Below are positions 17,546-26,688 of a stretch of 64,000 nt of DNA, in pieces. A program made the translations under genes and the position numbers. Each line of letters begins with the position of its first letter. The stretch's first letter is position 1. Under the pieces are notes generated by a model. That model searched no databases and was not told the origin of the DNA. It saw only the letters and a list, made by a program, of their open reading frames with translations. This DNA comes from Clostridiales bacterium (GTDB taxonomy: Bacteria; Bacillota; Clostridia; Lachnospirales; Lachnospiraceae), in NCBI GenBank assembly GCA_029227635.1, contig JAQYAH010000005.1, positions 62,001 through 126,000 of the forward strand, in the 5' to 3' direction.

Positions 17546-18418
17546 ATGAGCAGAGTATTAGACAAAATCAGATATAGCAGCGAAGCAAGACTTCCGGAGG
17601 CCAGGTACAACGGAGATTTTCCTTACCTTGTTTTTCCCTCCTTTGAGGGACTCCCTGGAATCAGGCATCTTGTTACAACTAAACTTGGAGGTGTGAGTGA
17701 GGGTATTTGGGAATCTCTTAATCTCATAACCGATGACAGCGATCCGATTGAGAATGTTCAGGAGAATTATCGAAGGGTGGCTGATGCCCTTGGGGTTGAC
17801 CCTCATTCATTTGTCCTTACTCAGCAGACCCACACTACTAATATTCTTAAGGTGACCCGTGAGGATGCCGGAAAAGGTCTCTATACCGACTATGAGAATT
17901 TTGATATTGACGGTCTTGTAACGGATGTGCCGGGGATTACTCTTTGTGGTTTTTATGCCGACTGTGTGCCGATTATATTTGCAGATCCGGTTGAGCGTGT
18001 GGTTGGTGTGGCTCATTCCGGATGGAAAGGAACTGTTGGCCGTATTAGTCAGAGGATGATCGAGATAATGACCGCAGATTACGGATGCAGTCACGGAAAT
18101 ATCTATGCTGCAGTGGGGCCGGCTATTGGTCAGGAATGCTATGAAGTCAGCGAGGATGTGATCCTTAAAGTCAATGAAGCCTTCAAAGAGGAGCAGTACC
18201 CCTCCCTTTACTACAGAAAGGACAACGGACGTTATCAGCTCAACCTCAAAAAAGCTGTTGAACTTACACTTTTGGAGTCCGGAGTAGATAAAGAGAAGCT
18301 TTGGGTATCGGATATATGTACAAAATGCAACAAAGACATCTTTTTCTCCTGCCGAGGGGTGGGAGGCAAAAGAGGAGATTTCGGAGCATTCATTTCTCTG
18401 GATCCTCAGGATGCATGA
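17546..18418 (+). CDS. pgeF: PgeF/YfiH-type multicopper-family protein
   Basis: 290 residues. Contains the YfiH signature CGFYADCVPIIF and VGVAHSGWKGT with the Cys and two His ligands, and HTTNI earlier. Members are reported as purine nucleoside phosphorylases/adenosine deaminases, and in E. coli as a peptidoglycan-editing factor. I choose ATG 17546 (AGAGG upstream); an in-frame start at 17480 would lie inside yraN. Last gene of the rbgA operon, followed by a perfect hairpin. Confidence 0.88.
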   Translation: MSRVLDKIRYSSEARLPEARYNGDFPYLVFPSFEGLPGIRHLVTTKLGGVSEGIWESLNLITDDSDPIENVQENYRRVADALGVDPHSFVLTQQTHTTNILKVTREDAGKGLYTDYENFDIDGLVTDVPGITLCGFYADCVPIIFADPVERVVGVAHSGWKGTVGRISQRMIEIMTADYGCSHGNIYAAVGPAIGQECYEVSEDVILKVNEAFKEEQYPSLYYRKDNGRYQLNLKKAVELTLLESGVDKEKLWVSDICTKCNKDIFFSCRGVGGKRGDFGAFISLDPQDA

Positions 18419-18420
18419 TT

Positions 18421-18456
18421 AAAGGCAGTTTTCAGATCATTCTGAAAACTGCCTTT
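18421..18456. terminator. Bidirectional terminator between pgeF and prs
   Basis: A perfect 16-bp stem, AAAGGCAGTTTTCAGA and its complement, with a 4-nt TCAT loop. It starts 3 bp after pgeF and ends 4 bp before the prs stop, so it can serve both convergent genes. Confidence 0.85.
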
Positions 18457-18460
18457 AAGA

Positions 18461-19627
18461 TTATCTGTTATTATACTTGTCCAGCAAAGCGTGAATCTTC
18501 TCATCCGGTGTGAGAACCGAGGAGATAGGGATGTTGTGGTTTAAGGTGTCGATTATGTATGCAGTGTACTTACTCATATCTGCCTCAATGAAGTATTCTC
18601 TCTCCTTGAGTTCAGGAGGAAGATAAGTGAGGTTTGTACATATGATCTTGTCAAAAAGACCCTTAGAGTAGAATTCATCAAACTTGTCAAGTCCATCGGT
18701 AAAAAGACCGAAAGTAGTCATAATAATGATACGACGAGCATTCCTTGCCTTGAGCTGCTTAGCAACGTCAAACATGCTTCCTCCGGAGGAGATCATGTCG
18801 TCAACTACGACTACATCCTTGCCGGTTAGGTCAGAACCAAGGAATTCATGGCTGATAATGGGGTTCTTGCCGTTGACGATAACAGAGTAATCGCGGCGTT
18901 TGTAGAACATACCCATATCCACCTTCATGATGCCGGCGAGATAAACTGCACGCTGCATTGCACCTTCATCCGGAGAGATGATCATGAGGTGATCGGAATC
19001 AACTTTGATGTCATCCACATTTTTTAACAAAGCCTTCACAAACTGATAGGAAGGTGAAAAAGAGTCAAAACCGCTCAGAGGAATTGCATTCTGAACTCTG
19101 GGGTCATGGGCATCAAAAGTAATAATATTGGATACTCCCATATCGATCAGTTCCTGAAGTGCTGAGGCGCAATCAAGAGACTCTCTCTGGGTGCGCTTGT
19201 GCTGTCGGCTTTCATATAAGAAAGGCATGATGACATTGATTCTTCTTGCCTGGCCTGTTGCACAGGCGATTATGCGCTTGAGATCCTGGAAGTGATCGTC
19301 CGGAGACATGTGATTAAGGTATCCGTTCACCGTATAGGTAAGACTGTAATTGGTGATATCCGTCATAATATACAGATCGCAGCCTCGAACCGATTCTTTG
19401 ATGGTACCCTTTGCTTCACCGGTTCCGAACCGGGGACAGGAAACGGATACAAAATATGAATCGGGGATATCAACATTTCCCGGAACTGTTAGAGGAAGAA
19501 CTCCTTCCTTTCTCATATTTACAATGTGATCATTAACTTTCTCTCCAAAAGGCTTAATGCTGTCAAGTACAGCAAGACGGAGAGGGGCAACCGGAACTGA
19601 ACGTTCAAGCAAATTTATATCAGGCAT
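18461..19627 (-). CDS. prs: Ribose-phosphate pyrophosphokinase, long divergent form
   Basis: 388 residues; common bacterial Prs has ~315. The PRPP loop is DVVVVDDMISSGGSM (about residues 271-285) in place of the usual VDDIIDTAGT, and FDAHDPRVQNAIP corresponds to the D-L-H-A-x-Q-I-Q-G-F segment. There is an N-terminal extension of about 30 residues and an insert around MSPDDHFQDLKR. The enzyme makes PRPP from ribose-5-phosphate and ATP, the precursor for the purine, pyrimidine and His genes nearby. ATG 19627 follows GGGAGG by six bases. It may belong to a less-studied class with different regulation. Confidence 0.88.
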   Translation of the reverse strand: MPDINLLERSVPVAPLRLAVLDSIKPFGEKVNDHIVNMRKEGVLPLTVPGNVDIPDSYFVSVSCPRFGTGEAKGTIKESVRGCDLYIMTDITNYSLTYTVNGYLNHMSPDDHFQDLKRIIACATGQARRINVIMPFLYESRQHKRTQRESLDCASALQELIDMGVSNIITFDAHDPRVQNAIPLSGFDSFSPSYQFVKALLKNVDDIKVDSDHLMIISPDEGAMQRAVYLAGIMKVDMGMFYKRRDYSVIVNGKNPIISHEFLGSDLTGKDVVVVDDMISSGGSMFDVAKQLKARNARRIIIMTTFGLFTDGLDKFDEFYSKGLFDKIICTNLTYLPPELKEREYFIEADMSKYTAYIIDTLNHNIPISSVLTPDEKIHALLDKYNNR

Positions 19628-19654
19628 GATAAACCTCCCTTGCAGAATACATAA

Positions 19655-19684
19655 ATCGTATCATTCCCCCAAACATACAGTCAA
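19655..19684 (-). promoter_or_regulatory. prs promoter
   Basis: On the minus strand TTGACT (19684-19679), 18-bp spacer, TACGAT (19660-19655). It lies 28 bp before the prs start. Confidence 0.55.
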
Positions 19685-19693
19685 GGTATTAAA

Positions 19694-19722
19694 TTGCTTT
19701 TTTCAATGAAATCAAGTATTAT
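19694..19722 (+). promoter_or_regulatory. der promoter (weak -35)
   Basis: TTGCTT (19694-19699), 17-bp spacer, TATTAT (19717-19722), 25 bp before the der start. Confidence 0.4.
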
Positions 19723-19747
19723 GTAATCTGTGAAAGGAGCGTTGAAA

Positions 19748-21076
19748 ATGAGTAAACCTATAGTTGCTATTGTGGGCAGACCCAATGTAGGCAAATCCTC
19801 ACTTTTTAATACATTAGCCGGGGAGCGTATTTCTATAGTAAAGGATACACCCGGTGTAACACGAGACCGGATATATGCAGATGTGTCCTGGCTTTCCCAT
19901 GATTTTACTATTATCGACACCGGAGGTATCGAGCCGGAGAGCAGCGATAAGATTTTAAAGCAGATGAGAGAGCAGGCGGAGATTGCTATTGCTTCTGCGG
20001 ATGTGATCATTTTCCTTACAGATGTTAGACAAGGGCTTCAGGATGCGGATGAGAAGGTGGCTAACATGCTCAGACGTTCCCATAAGCCTGTGGTGTTGGT
20101 AGTCAACAAAGTAGATGATATGAACAAATTCATGCCGGATGTGTACGAGTTTTATCAGCTTGGGCTTGGAGATCCTTATGCAGTTTCTGCTACATCCAGA
20201 CTTGGACTGGGAGACATGCTGGATGCAGTGGTTCAGTATTTCCCGGAGAGAGAATCTGAGGAAGAGGATGATGACAGAGTAAAGATTGCTATTGTCGGCA
20301 AGCCGAATGTTGGCAAATCATCCATCATCAATCGTCTTCTCGGAGAAAGACGAGTGATCGTATCCGATATTGCCGGAACCACCAGGGATGCAATAGACAC
20401 AGTGATAAGGCATAATCACCAGGAATATGTGTTCATTGACACGGCAGGTCTCAGGCGTAAGAACAAGATCACTGAAGACATAGAGCGATACAGCATTATC
20501 AGAACCGTTACAGCGGTTGAACGCTGCGATGTGGTGGTTATTGTAATTGATGCCATTGAGGGTATCACAGAGCAGGATGCCAAGATTGCCGGCGTTGCCC
20601 ATGAGAGGGGCAAGGGAATAATAATTGCAGTCAACAAGTGGGACGGTGTAGAGAAGACCAACAAGACTTTTAATGAGTATACAGAGAAGGTCCGCAATAC
20701 TTTATCTTTCATGCAGTACGCAGAGATAGTGTTTGTCTCCGCTCTTACGGGTCAAAGACTTCCCAAGCTTTTTGATATGATCGACAAGGTGGTGTCTAAT
20801 CAGACATTAAGAGTTCAGACCGGTGTTCTCAATGAGATTCTCATGGAAGCTGTGGCCATGCAGCAGCCACCTTCAGATAAGGGAAAGAGGCTTAAGATAT
20901 TCTATATGACACAGGTGTCGGTGAAACCTCCTACCTTCGTCCTTTTTGTAAACGACAAGGAACTTATGCATTTCTCATATCTCAGATATCTTGAGAACCG
21001 TTTAAGAGAAGCTTTTGGTTTCTCCGGAACACCTATTCATTTTATCGTAAGAGAGAGAGGCCAGAAGGAACAGTAG
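19748..21076 (+). CDS. der: Ribosome-associated GTPase Der (EngA)
   Basis: 442 residues with two tandem GTPase domains, each with its own P-loop ([12 protein letters not shown] near residue 10, [12 protein letters not shown] near 182), NKVD/NKWD G4 motifs, and a C-terminal KH-like domain. It acts in 50S assembly. Start ATG 19748 after AAGGAG; an in-frame GTG at 19730 precedes the ribosome binding site and is rejected. First gene of der-plsY-gpsA, which are almost gapless. Confidence 0.97.
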   Translation: MSKPIVAIVGRPNVGKSSLFNTLAGERISIVKDTPGVTRDRIYADVSWLSHDFTIIDTGGIEPESSDKILKQMREQAEIAIASADVIIFLTDVRQGLQDADEKVANMLRRSHKPVVLVVNKVDDMNKFMPDVYEFYQLGLGDPYAVSATSRLGLGDMLDAVVQYFPERESEEEDDDRVKIAIVGKPNVGKSSIINRLLGERRVIVSDIAGTTRDAIDTVIRHNHQEYVFIDTAGLRRKNKITEDIERYSIIRTVTAVERCDVVVIVIDAIEGITEQDAKIAGVAHERGKGIIIAVNKWDGVEKTNKTFNEYTEKVRNTLSFMQYAEIVFVSALTGQRLPKLFDMIDKVVSNQTLRVQTGVLNEILMEAVAMQQPPSDKGKRLKIFYMTQVSVKPPTFVLFVNDKELMHFSYLRYLENRLREAFGFSGTPIHFIVRERGQKEQ

Positions 21077-21077
21077 T

Positions 21078-21722
21078 ATGATTTACAGATTACTGAGCTT
21101 ATTGATCGGTTATGTGTTCGGTCTGTTTGAAACTGGATTTTTCATTGGCAAAATTAAAAAGCGGGATATAAGGGAGAGTGGAAGCGGAAATCTGGGATCC
21201 ACCAATGCGCTGAGAACATACGGTAAACTTCTTGGTTTTTTCACATTGCTGGGAGACGCCTTTAGGTGCTTTTTTGCCATGTTGCTTTGCATGAAGATAT
21301 TTGGTGCTTCTGATTCCGGAGCCGCCTACTTATATGGAATATACGGAGCTGTTGGCGCGGTAATCGGCCATGACTTTCCTTTTTTCCTTAAGTTTAAGGG
21401 AGGAAAAGGCGTTGCCTGCATGTCGGGTATGATTCTTTTTACCAGTCTTGCCATGGTGCCGGTGCCTCTTTTTGCTTTTGTAATTGTGGTTGCATTAACA
21501 GGCTACGTATCTCTTGCTTCAATCACAGTAATGGTGATAATCCCCGCGCAGTTTATTATTTTCGGATCTCAGGGGTGGCTTAATGTCGCAGGGGTTCATC
21601 TTCCGGAGATCTATGTGGTTGTGATTTTGCTTGCACTTCTTACAATCTTTCAGCACAGAGGCAACATAAGAAGACTGCTCGCAGGTAATGAGAATATGAT
21701 TTTTAGAAGGAAGGGTAAGTAA
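21078..21722 (+). CDS. plsY: Glycerol-3-phosphate acyltransferase PlsY
   Basis: 214 residues, one base after der. Several membrane spans with the three PlsY motifs: SGSGNLGSTNALRTYG, KFKGGKGVACMSG and the late FQHRGNIRRL. It transfers acyl groups from acyl-phosphate to glycerol-3-phosphate, the first acylation in phospholipid synthesis. The next gene, gpsA, makes its substrate. Confidence 0.95.
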   Translation: MIYRLLSLLIGYVFGLFETGFFIGKIKKRDIRESGSGNLGSTNALRTYGKLLGFFTLLGDAFRCFFAMLLCMKIFGASDSGAAYLYGIYGAVGAVIGHDFPFFLKFKGGKGVACMSGMILFTSLAMVPVPLFAFVIVVALTGYVSLASITVMVIIPAQFIIFGSQGWLNVAGVHLPEIYVVVILLALLTIFQHRGNIRRLLAGNENMIFRRKGK

Positions 21723-21723
21723 A

Positions 21724-22734
21724 ATGGCCAGCGTATCAATTCTCGGATCGGGAAGCTGGGGCACTGCTCTTGCTATAGTTCTTGCAGACAATGGACATAA
21801 AGTTACTCTTTGGTCAAGAAACTCCGAGCAGGTCAAGCTTCTTACAGAGACAAGGGAGAATAAGGATAAACTCCCCGGTGTGCATATCAATGACACGATT
21901 GAGATTTCAGATGATCTTCTTCATGCGATCTCAGACCGGGACATGATTGTTCTTGCGGTCCCCTCATCTCAGACAAGGGGATTGGCAAGGCGTATCTCAC
22001 CTCATATCCGATATGGTCAATTGATCGTTACTGTTAGCAAAGGAATTGAGGAAAGCACATTAAAGACCCTAACGGAGCAGATTGAGGAGGAGATTCCCAA
22101 CTGTATTACTGCAGTTCTATCCGGACCAAGCCACGCTGAGGAGGTAAGCCGACGGATTCCTACAGCTGTAGTGGCAGGAGCGAGACAAAAGAATACTGCA
22201 GCTTATGTCCAAAGTGTCTTTAACAATATCAACTTCAGGGTATATACAAGTCCTGATGTTCTCGGAATTGAAGTGGCAGGGGCTCTTAAGAATGTAATTG
22301 CTCTGGCTGCAGGAATGCTTGATGGAATAGGTTGCGGCGATAATTCTAAAGCCTCCCTTATAACAAGAGGTGTAAAAGAAATCACTGAACTTGGAATAGC
22401 TATGGGCGGACAAAATGAGACCTTCCAGGGACTCACGGGAATCGGCGATCTCATCGTTACCTGTTCCAGTGTACACAGCCGTAACAGAAAAGCTGGCTTT
22501 TTGATGGGGCAGGGGCTTTCTATGTCAGAGGCGATGAAGGAAGTAAGAATGGTAGTTGAGGGAGTTTTCTCAGCAAAGGCCGCCAAAGCCCTGGCTGACA
22601 AATATCAACTCAATCTGCCGATCATTTCTTCTGTGAATAAGGTTCTCTTTGAGAATCTCAGTGTAAATGACGCTCTGGAGCAGCTTATGTCCAGAGAGAG
22701 CAAAGACGAGAGTAGCAATTTGGTTTGGAATTAG
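21724..22734 (+). CDS. gpsA: Glycerol-3-phosphate dehydrogenase [NAD(P)+]
   Basis: 336 residues. N-terminal Rossmann fold with ILGSGSWGTALAIVLADNG, VSKGIE, LSGPSHAEEV and the catalytic segment EVAGALKNVIALAAGM with its Lys. It makes sn-glycerol-3-phosphate for PlsY. ATG 21724 is one base after plsY. Confidence 0.96.
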   Translation: MASVSILGSGSWGTALAIVLADNGHKVTLWSRNSEQVKLLTETRENKDKLPGVHINDTIEISDDLLHAISDRDMIVLAVPSSQTRGLARRISPHIRYGQLIVTVSKGIEESTLKTLTEQIEEEIPNCITAVLSGPSHAEEVSRRIPTAVVAGARQKNTAAYVQSVFNNINFRVYTSPDVLGIEVAGALKNVIALAAGMLDGIGCGDNSKASLITRGVKEITELGIAMGGQNETFQGLTGIGDLIVTCSSVHSRNRKAGFLMGQGLSMSEAMKEVRMVVEGVFSAKAAKALADKYQLNLPIISSVNKVLFENLSVNDALEQLMSRESKDESSNLVWN

Positions 22735-22736
22735 TT

Positions 22737-24182
22737 ATGAAATTTTCTCCAAAAGGAAAAATCCGGATAGTATTGGGTGTGCTGATGATTTTACTCATGT
22801 CAGCGACTCTGATTACCGGATGCAAAAAGAAATCAGACAGATCTGAAGCTGTTTTCAAGCAGATTCTTGGAGGTCTTCAGGATATTGCTTCTGTCAGAGA
22901 AGACTATAAGATAACCCTTTCTGCAAAAGAAAACTACAATGAACTCTTCATCAACATGAACATGAAATATCTGACTACCACTTCCCCGGTGAGGAGTGAG
23001 GGGTCCGGAAAGATTGAAATGTCGGTGAACGGAGCTCAGCATTCCTTTGATATTAGTACTTACTCCGGAGATGATAAATCCGGCAATCAGTATCTGGGAA
23101 TCAACAGCAATTTTCTTTGCGGTAAGGCGGAGCATGGCAGTGACGATCCTCCTGTGATGGATTTCGAGTATCTGAGTGAGCTCTCGAACCGTTTTTTCCT
23201 GAGAAGCGATACCTTTGATGTCAAAGGCGAGGAGTGTTATATGCTGGTGGCGGAGATCACAGTTGATCAGTTTACACGGGCATTTTCTACTCATAGTGTA
23301 TGCGGAACGGACATTACCCGGCTTTTTGAAAATCTGGGTGTGGATGGGAATGCTCTTATTCCTTTTCATCTTTATGTTTACGTGGGCGACAAGCTCCCTG
23401 CAAAAGTAGAGGTTGATTTCACCAAGGTGGTGGATGATGCCTATAATTCTGAAAAAGGAGAGATCTCAGAACTAAAGCTGGAACTGGTTTTCAGAGATTA
23501 TGACAGTGTCAAAAGCATTAAAGTCCCTGAAGAGGTTCGAAACTTCGCATCAAAAGGAAAGACCGAACTATACGATCTTTTCTTTGAGGACCATGGTGAT
23601 TACTTCCAGGAGAAGTTGGTATGGGAAGAAGAGAAGGTAGTTAAGTTTGTACTAAAACCCGCTAAACAAAGCAAGAGTCTTGGAAGTGAGTGGGACTCCT
23701 TCAATTTTAAGCTTCAGGAAGAAGTTTTCACTTTGCCCTGCAATTTTTCAGATATCGAGAAATCCGGACTTAAGCTGGATGAAACACAATTCTCAGCTTC
23801 AGATGAGATAAAGCCTCATGAGTCCAAAAGGGTATATCTCGGAACAAACAATAATCTTTACGACAGCATAAGTATCACGGTGTTTAATCCCGGGGATGAA
23901 GCGGTTCAGCTGTCTGAGTGTCTGGTGGTAAATATTAGCGTGGATAGCTATTCATACGAGGAAGGAATCAATCTTATCCTACCTGCCAAGATTACTATCG
24001 GATCTTCAAGAGAAAAGGCTATGGAGAAATACGGTGTACCAACTCTGATACAGGAGGGAAAGACTTGTGATACTCTGATCTGGTACACGGATGAGGAAGA
24101 TACTTTCAAATTTGTATCGTTATCTATAGATAAGGAAACAGGAAAAGTTAATGGAATCAGCATTCAATACATGGGAGAGTAA
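22737..24182 (+). CDS. Hypothetical lipoprotein
   Basis: 481 residues from ATG 22737, two bases after gpsA; the ribosome binding site is weak, suggesting coupling. Signal peptide with a hydrophobic run (about residues 11-27) and lipobox LITGC, followed by KKK, so it is anchored outside. The mature protein looks like a beta-sandwich lipoprotein region (residues 40-260) resembling LolA/LppX-type folds, then a second part ending with an ITIGSSREKAMEKYG module, reminiscent of small lipoprotein repeats. No enzyme motif. Function unknown; not recognised. Confidence 0.7.
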   Translation: MKFSPKGKIRIVLGVLMILLMSATLITGCKKKSDRSEAVFKQILGGLQDIASVREDYKITLSAKENYNELFINMNMKYLTTTSPVRSEGSGKIEMSVNGAQHSFDISTYSGDDKSGNQYLGINSNFLCGKAEHGSDDPPVMDFEYLSELSNRFFLRSDTFDVKGEECYMLVAEITVDQFTRAFSTHSVCGTDITRLFENLGVDGNALIPFHLYVYVGDKLPAKVEVDFTKVVDDAYNSEKGEISELKLELVFRDYDSVKSIKVPEEVRNFASKGKTELYDLFFEDHGDYFQEKLVWEEEKVVKFVLKPAKQSKSLGSEWDSFNFKLQEEVFTLPCNFSDIEKSGLKLDETQFSASDEIKPHESKRVYLGTNNNLYDSISITVFNPGDEAVQLSECLVVNISVDSYSYEEGINLILPAKITIGSSREKAMEKYGVPTLIQEGKTCDTLIWYTDEEDTFKFVSLSIDKETGKVNGISIQYMGE

Positions 24183-24651
24183 GCCGGAAGTAACGATCTA
24201 CACTGACGGTTCTGCCCGGGGGAATCCCGACGGACCCGGAGGATATGGTACTATTCTGGTGTTTATGGATCGCAACGGCATCAAACATGAGAGGGAACTC
24301 TCCAAAGGATACGTAAAAACCACCAATAACCGAATGGAGCTTATGGCGGCAATTGCCGGGCTTGAAGCCTTGAACAAACCCTGCAAGGTTACCCTCTATT
24401 CTGATTCTCAATACCTTGTGAATGCTTTTAACCAACATTGGATCGATGGCTGGCTGAAATGCAATTTCAGACAAGGCAAAAAAAACGAAGTAAAAAACAT
24501 TGATTTATGGAAAAGACTCCTTGCGGCTCAGAAAGGCCATGAGGTATCTTATATCTGGGTAAAAGGTCATAACGGCCACCCGGAGAATGAGCGCTGTGAC
24601 AAGCTGGCCACAAGCGCTGCAGACGGAAATAAACTCGAGCAGGATGTGTGA
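24151..24651 (+). CDS. rnhA: Ribonuclease HI
   Basis: 166 residues. EVTIYTDGSARGNPDGPGGY (catalytic D), NNRMELMAAIAGLEAL (E), LYSDSQYLVNA (D) and the late WVKGHNGHPENERCD (H and D) give the complete RNase H active site. ATG 24151 after AGGAAA, overlapping the lipoprotein gene by 32 bp. Its last 21 bases also form the 5' strand of RNase P RNA helix P1 and part of P2, including the stop codon. Confidence 0.95.
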   Translation: MESAFNTWESKPEVTIYTDGSARGNPDGPGGYGTILVFMDRNGIKHERELSKGYVKTTNNRMELMAAIAGLEALNKPCKVTLYSDSQYLVNAFNQHWIDGWLKCNFRQGKKNEVKNIDLWKRLLAAQKGHEVSYIWVKGHNGHPENERCDKLATSAADGNKLEQDV

Positions 24652-25037
24652 TCGCTGCTGCGATAGCCGAAAGGCTGCAGGAGAGGAAAGTCCGGGCTTC
24701 ACAGGGCGGGATGCCGGATAACGTCCGGTGGGGGAAACCCTAAGGAAAGTGCAACAGAAATATACCGCGTTTGCTTTGAGGAGTTAGAGTAGCAGGAATT
24801 GCTTTGCAGTTACTGTGCTGCCTTCTCGAGGCACGTAAGGGTGGAAAGGCAGTGTAAGAGACTACCGACGATCTGGTAACAGGTCGTGCCATGTAAACCC
24901 CATCCGAAGCAAGACCGAATAGAAACAATACAATTGCCCGTTGTGTTTCAGGTGGGTCGCTTGAGGTGTGTAGTAATATACATCCTAGATAGATGATCAC
25001 ACGCGACATAACCCGGCTTATAGTCCTGCTTGAGTTT
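24631..25037 (+). ncRNA. rnpB: RNase P RNA, bacterial type A-like
   Basis: Conserved core GAGGAAAGTCCGGGC near 24682, ACAGAAATATACCGC near 24754, and AGATAGATGA near 24988, then ACCCGGCTTATAG at the 3' end. P1: 24631-24644 pairs with 25024-25037 (14 bp, one G-U). P2: GTGTGATC (24646-24653) pairs with GATCACAC (24995-25002). It cuts 5' leaders from pre-tRNAs. Both 5' strands lie in or across the end of rnhA. Confidence 0.95.
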
Positions 25038-25108
25038 ATTATAGATAATAGAAAAATGCCGATAGTTCCGGGCTCACCTAAACTTTGGCACGTTGCTTCT
25101 ACAAAAAA

Positions 25109-25137
25109 GGCTGTATACCAATAATTGGTATACAGCC
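25109..25137. terminator. Terminator between rnpB and pyrI
   Basis: A perfect 13-bp stem GGCTGTATACCAA with a 3-nt loop. On the minus strand it is followed by TTTTTTG, a strong terminator for pyrBI; on the plus strand TGTATTATTT follows and could end rnpB. The segment 25038-25108 holds no gene I can see. Confidence 0.85.
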
Positions 25138-25153
25138 TGTATTATTTATGAGG

Positions 25154-25585
25154 TTAATTGAGTCCCTTAAATGCCTGTTCGCAATATGTGCAGCGGTAGA
25201 TTCCCTTCTCGGGATCGCTGAGGAAAAATACGTGATCAAGCTGATCTTCGATGGAAGTGATGCATCGAGGATTCTTGCACTTGATAACATTCTTGATGAT
25301 CTTAGGTGTCACTGAACTTCTCTTCTCAACGATCACATCATCTTTGATCACGTTGATGGTGATGTTTTTGTCGATGAAGCCAAGGATATCAAGATTAAAA
25401 TTGTCTATGGGACACTCTACTTTGATGATGTCCTTACGTCCCATTTTGTTGCTCTGAGCGTTCTTGATGATAGCTACGGTAGCTTCGTTCTTATCGAGAT
25501 GAAGATAACGATATACTTCCATAGCTTTGCCTGCTTTAATATGGTCAAGAACAAATCCTTCGTGGATAGATCCTACTGTAAGCAT
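25154..25585 (-). CDS. pyrI: Aspartate carbamoyltransferase regulatory subunit
   Basis: 143 residues. N-terminal nucleotide-binding domain (DHIKAGKAMEVYRYL) and C-terminal zinc domain with CKNPRC and CTYC, four Cys ligands holding the contact to PyrB. It gives CTP/ATP control of pyrimidine synthesis. It lies 12 bp after pyrB with its own AGGAGG. Confidence 0.96.
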   Translation of the reverse strand: MLTVGSIHEGFVLDHIKAGKAMEVYRYLHLDKNEATVAIIKNAQSNKMGRKDIIKVECPIDNFNLDILGFIDKNITINVIKDDVIVEKRSSVTPKIIKNVIKCKNPRCITSIEDQLDHVFFLSDPEKGIYRCTYCEQAFKGLN

Positions 25586-25597
25586 TTCATTACCTCC

Positions 25598-26518
25598 TTA
25601 CGCTACATGAATGTCAAGTAATGTGAGAATCAGTGCCATTCTTACATATACACCATACTGAACCTGGCGGAAATAAGCTGCGCGGGGATCGTCGTCAACT
25701 TCAACTGCGATCTCGTTTACACGAGGCAGAGGGTGAAGTACAAACATATCTTCCTTGGCAAGTTCCATCTTGGCATTATCAAGAATGTAGAAATCCTTCA
25801 TGCGGATGTAATCCTCTTCGTTGAAGAATCTCTCTTTCTGAACTCTTGTCATGTAAAGAATATCAAGTTCTGCCATTGCATCCTCAAGAGTAACAACCTC
25901 CTTATAAGGGATATTGTTCTTCTCAAGAACATCTACACGTATAAAGCTGGGTAATCTCAGCTCTTCGGGAGAGATAAGGATAAAGTTTACATTCTCGTAT
26001 CTGGACATGGCCTGAATGAGAGAGTGAACTGTTCTTCCGAATTTAAGGTCTCCGCAAAGTCCAATGGTAAGATTGTCAAGTCTGCCCTTTAAGGATCTGA
26101 TTGTAAGCAGATCGGTAAGGGTCTGTGTAGGGTGGTGATGTCCGCCGTCACCTGCATTGATGATAGGAATTGGTGAACGCTTTGCGGCAACCATAGGAGC
26201 ACCTTCCTTGGGATGTCTCATTGCAATGATGTCTGCATAGCATCCAACAGTCTGAACTGTGTCTGAAACAGTTTCTCCTTTTGCGGCAGAGGATGAATTT
26301 GCAGAAGAAAAGCCCATGATCGAACCACCTAAATTCAACATTGCAGCTTCATGGCTGAGGCGGGTACGGGTACTGGGCTCATAGAACAAAGTAGCTAATT
26401 TCTTTCCTTCACATGCGTGGGCGTATTTAGTGGGGTTTTTTTCAATATCACCAGCAAGATCAAGAAGCTGATCCAACTCTTCTAATGAAAGGTCCAGGGG
26501 ACTCATTAAATGTTTCAT
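25598..26518 (-). CDS. pyrB: Aspartate carbamoyltransferase catalytic subunit
   Basis: 306 residues. Contains the carbamoyl-phosphate loop [15 protein letters not shown], the [11 protein letters not shown] stretch and the late HPLPRVNEI. It makes carbamoyl-aspartate. On the minus strand, TATAAT is at 26564-26559 about 45 bp before the start, with a poor -35. The leader is too short for a PyrR-type attenuator, so control is probably allosteric through PyrI. Confidence 0.97.
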   Translation of the reverse strand: MKHLMSPLDLSLEELDQLLDLAGDIEKNPTKYAHACEGKKLATLFYEPSTRTRLSHEAAMLNLGGSIMGFSSANSSSAAKGETVSDTVQTVGCYADIIAMRHPKEGAPMVAAKRSPIPIINAGDGGHHHPTQTLTDLLTIRSLKGRLDNLTIGLCGDLKFGRTVHSLIQAMSRYENVNFILISPEELRLPSFIRVDVLEKNNIPYKEVVTLEDAMAELDILYMTRVQKERFFNEEDYIRMKDFYILDNAKMELAKEDMFVLHPLPRVNEIAVEVDDDPRAAYFRQVQYGVYVRMALILTLLDIHVA

Positions 26519-26628
26519 GATGTTAACCTCCTTAACTCAATTTATCGTCAATTAGTTTATTATAATCTCGAGTCTTGTGCAAGCCTTTTTTAATTCAATT
26601 TCTGCTCATATAAAAGAAATTTTGTACA

Positions 26629-26657
26629 TTGAAAAGCTTTCCTAAATAAAGTATTAT
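26629..26657 (+). promoter_or_regulatory. pheA promoter
   Basis: TTGAAA (26629-26634), 17-bp spacer, TATTAT (26652-26657), 31 bp before the pheA ATG. There is no T-box, Trp/Phe codon leader or other attenuator in this short leader. Confidence 0.65.
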
Positions 26658-26688
26658 TACATTGATTTGAAATAGAAAGGGAAGACAT

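Noticed and set aside
25085..25315. Plus-strand frame after rnpB
   Set aside because: It runs through the pyrBI terminator and into pyrI on the other strand; no ribosome binding site.
26519..26688. PyrR/attenuator or T-box between pyrB and pheA
   Set aside because: Leaders are under 50 nt on each side and show no terminator/antiterminator or T-box sequence.
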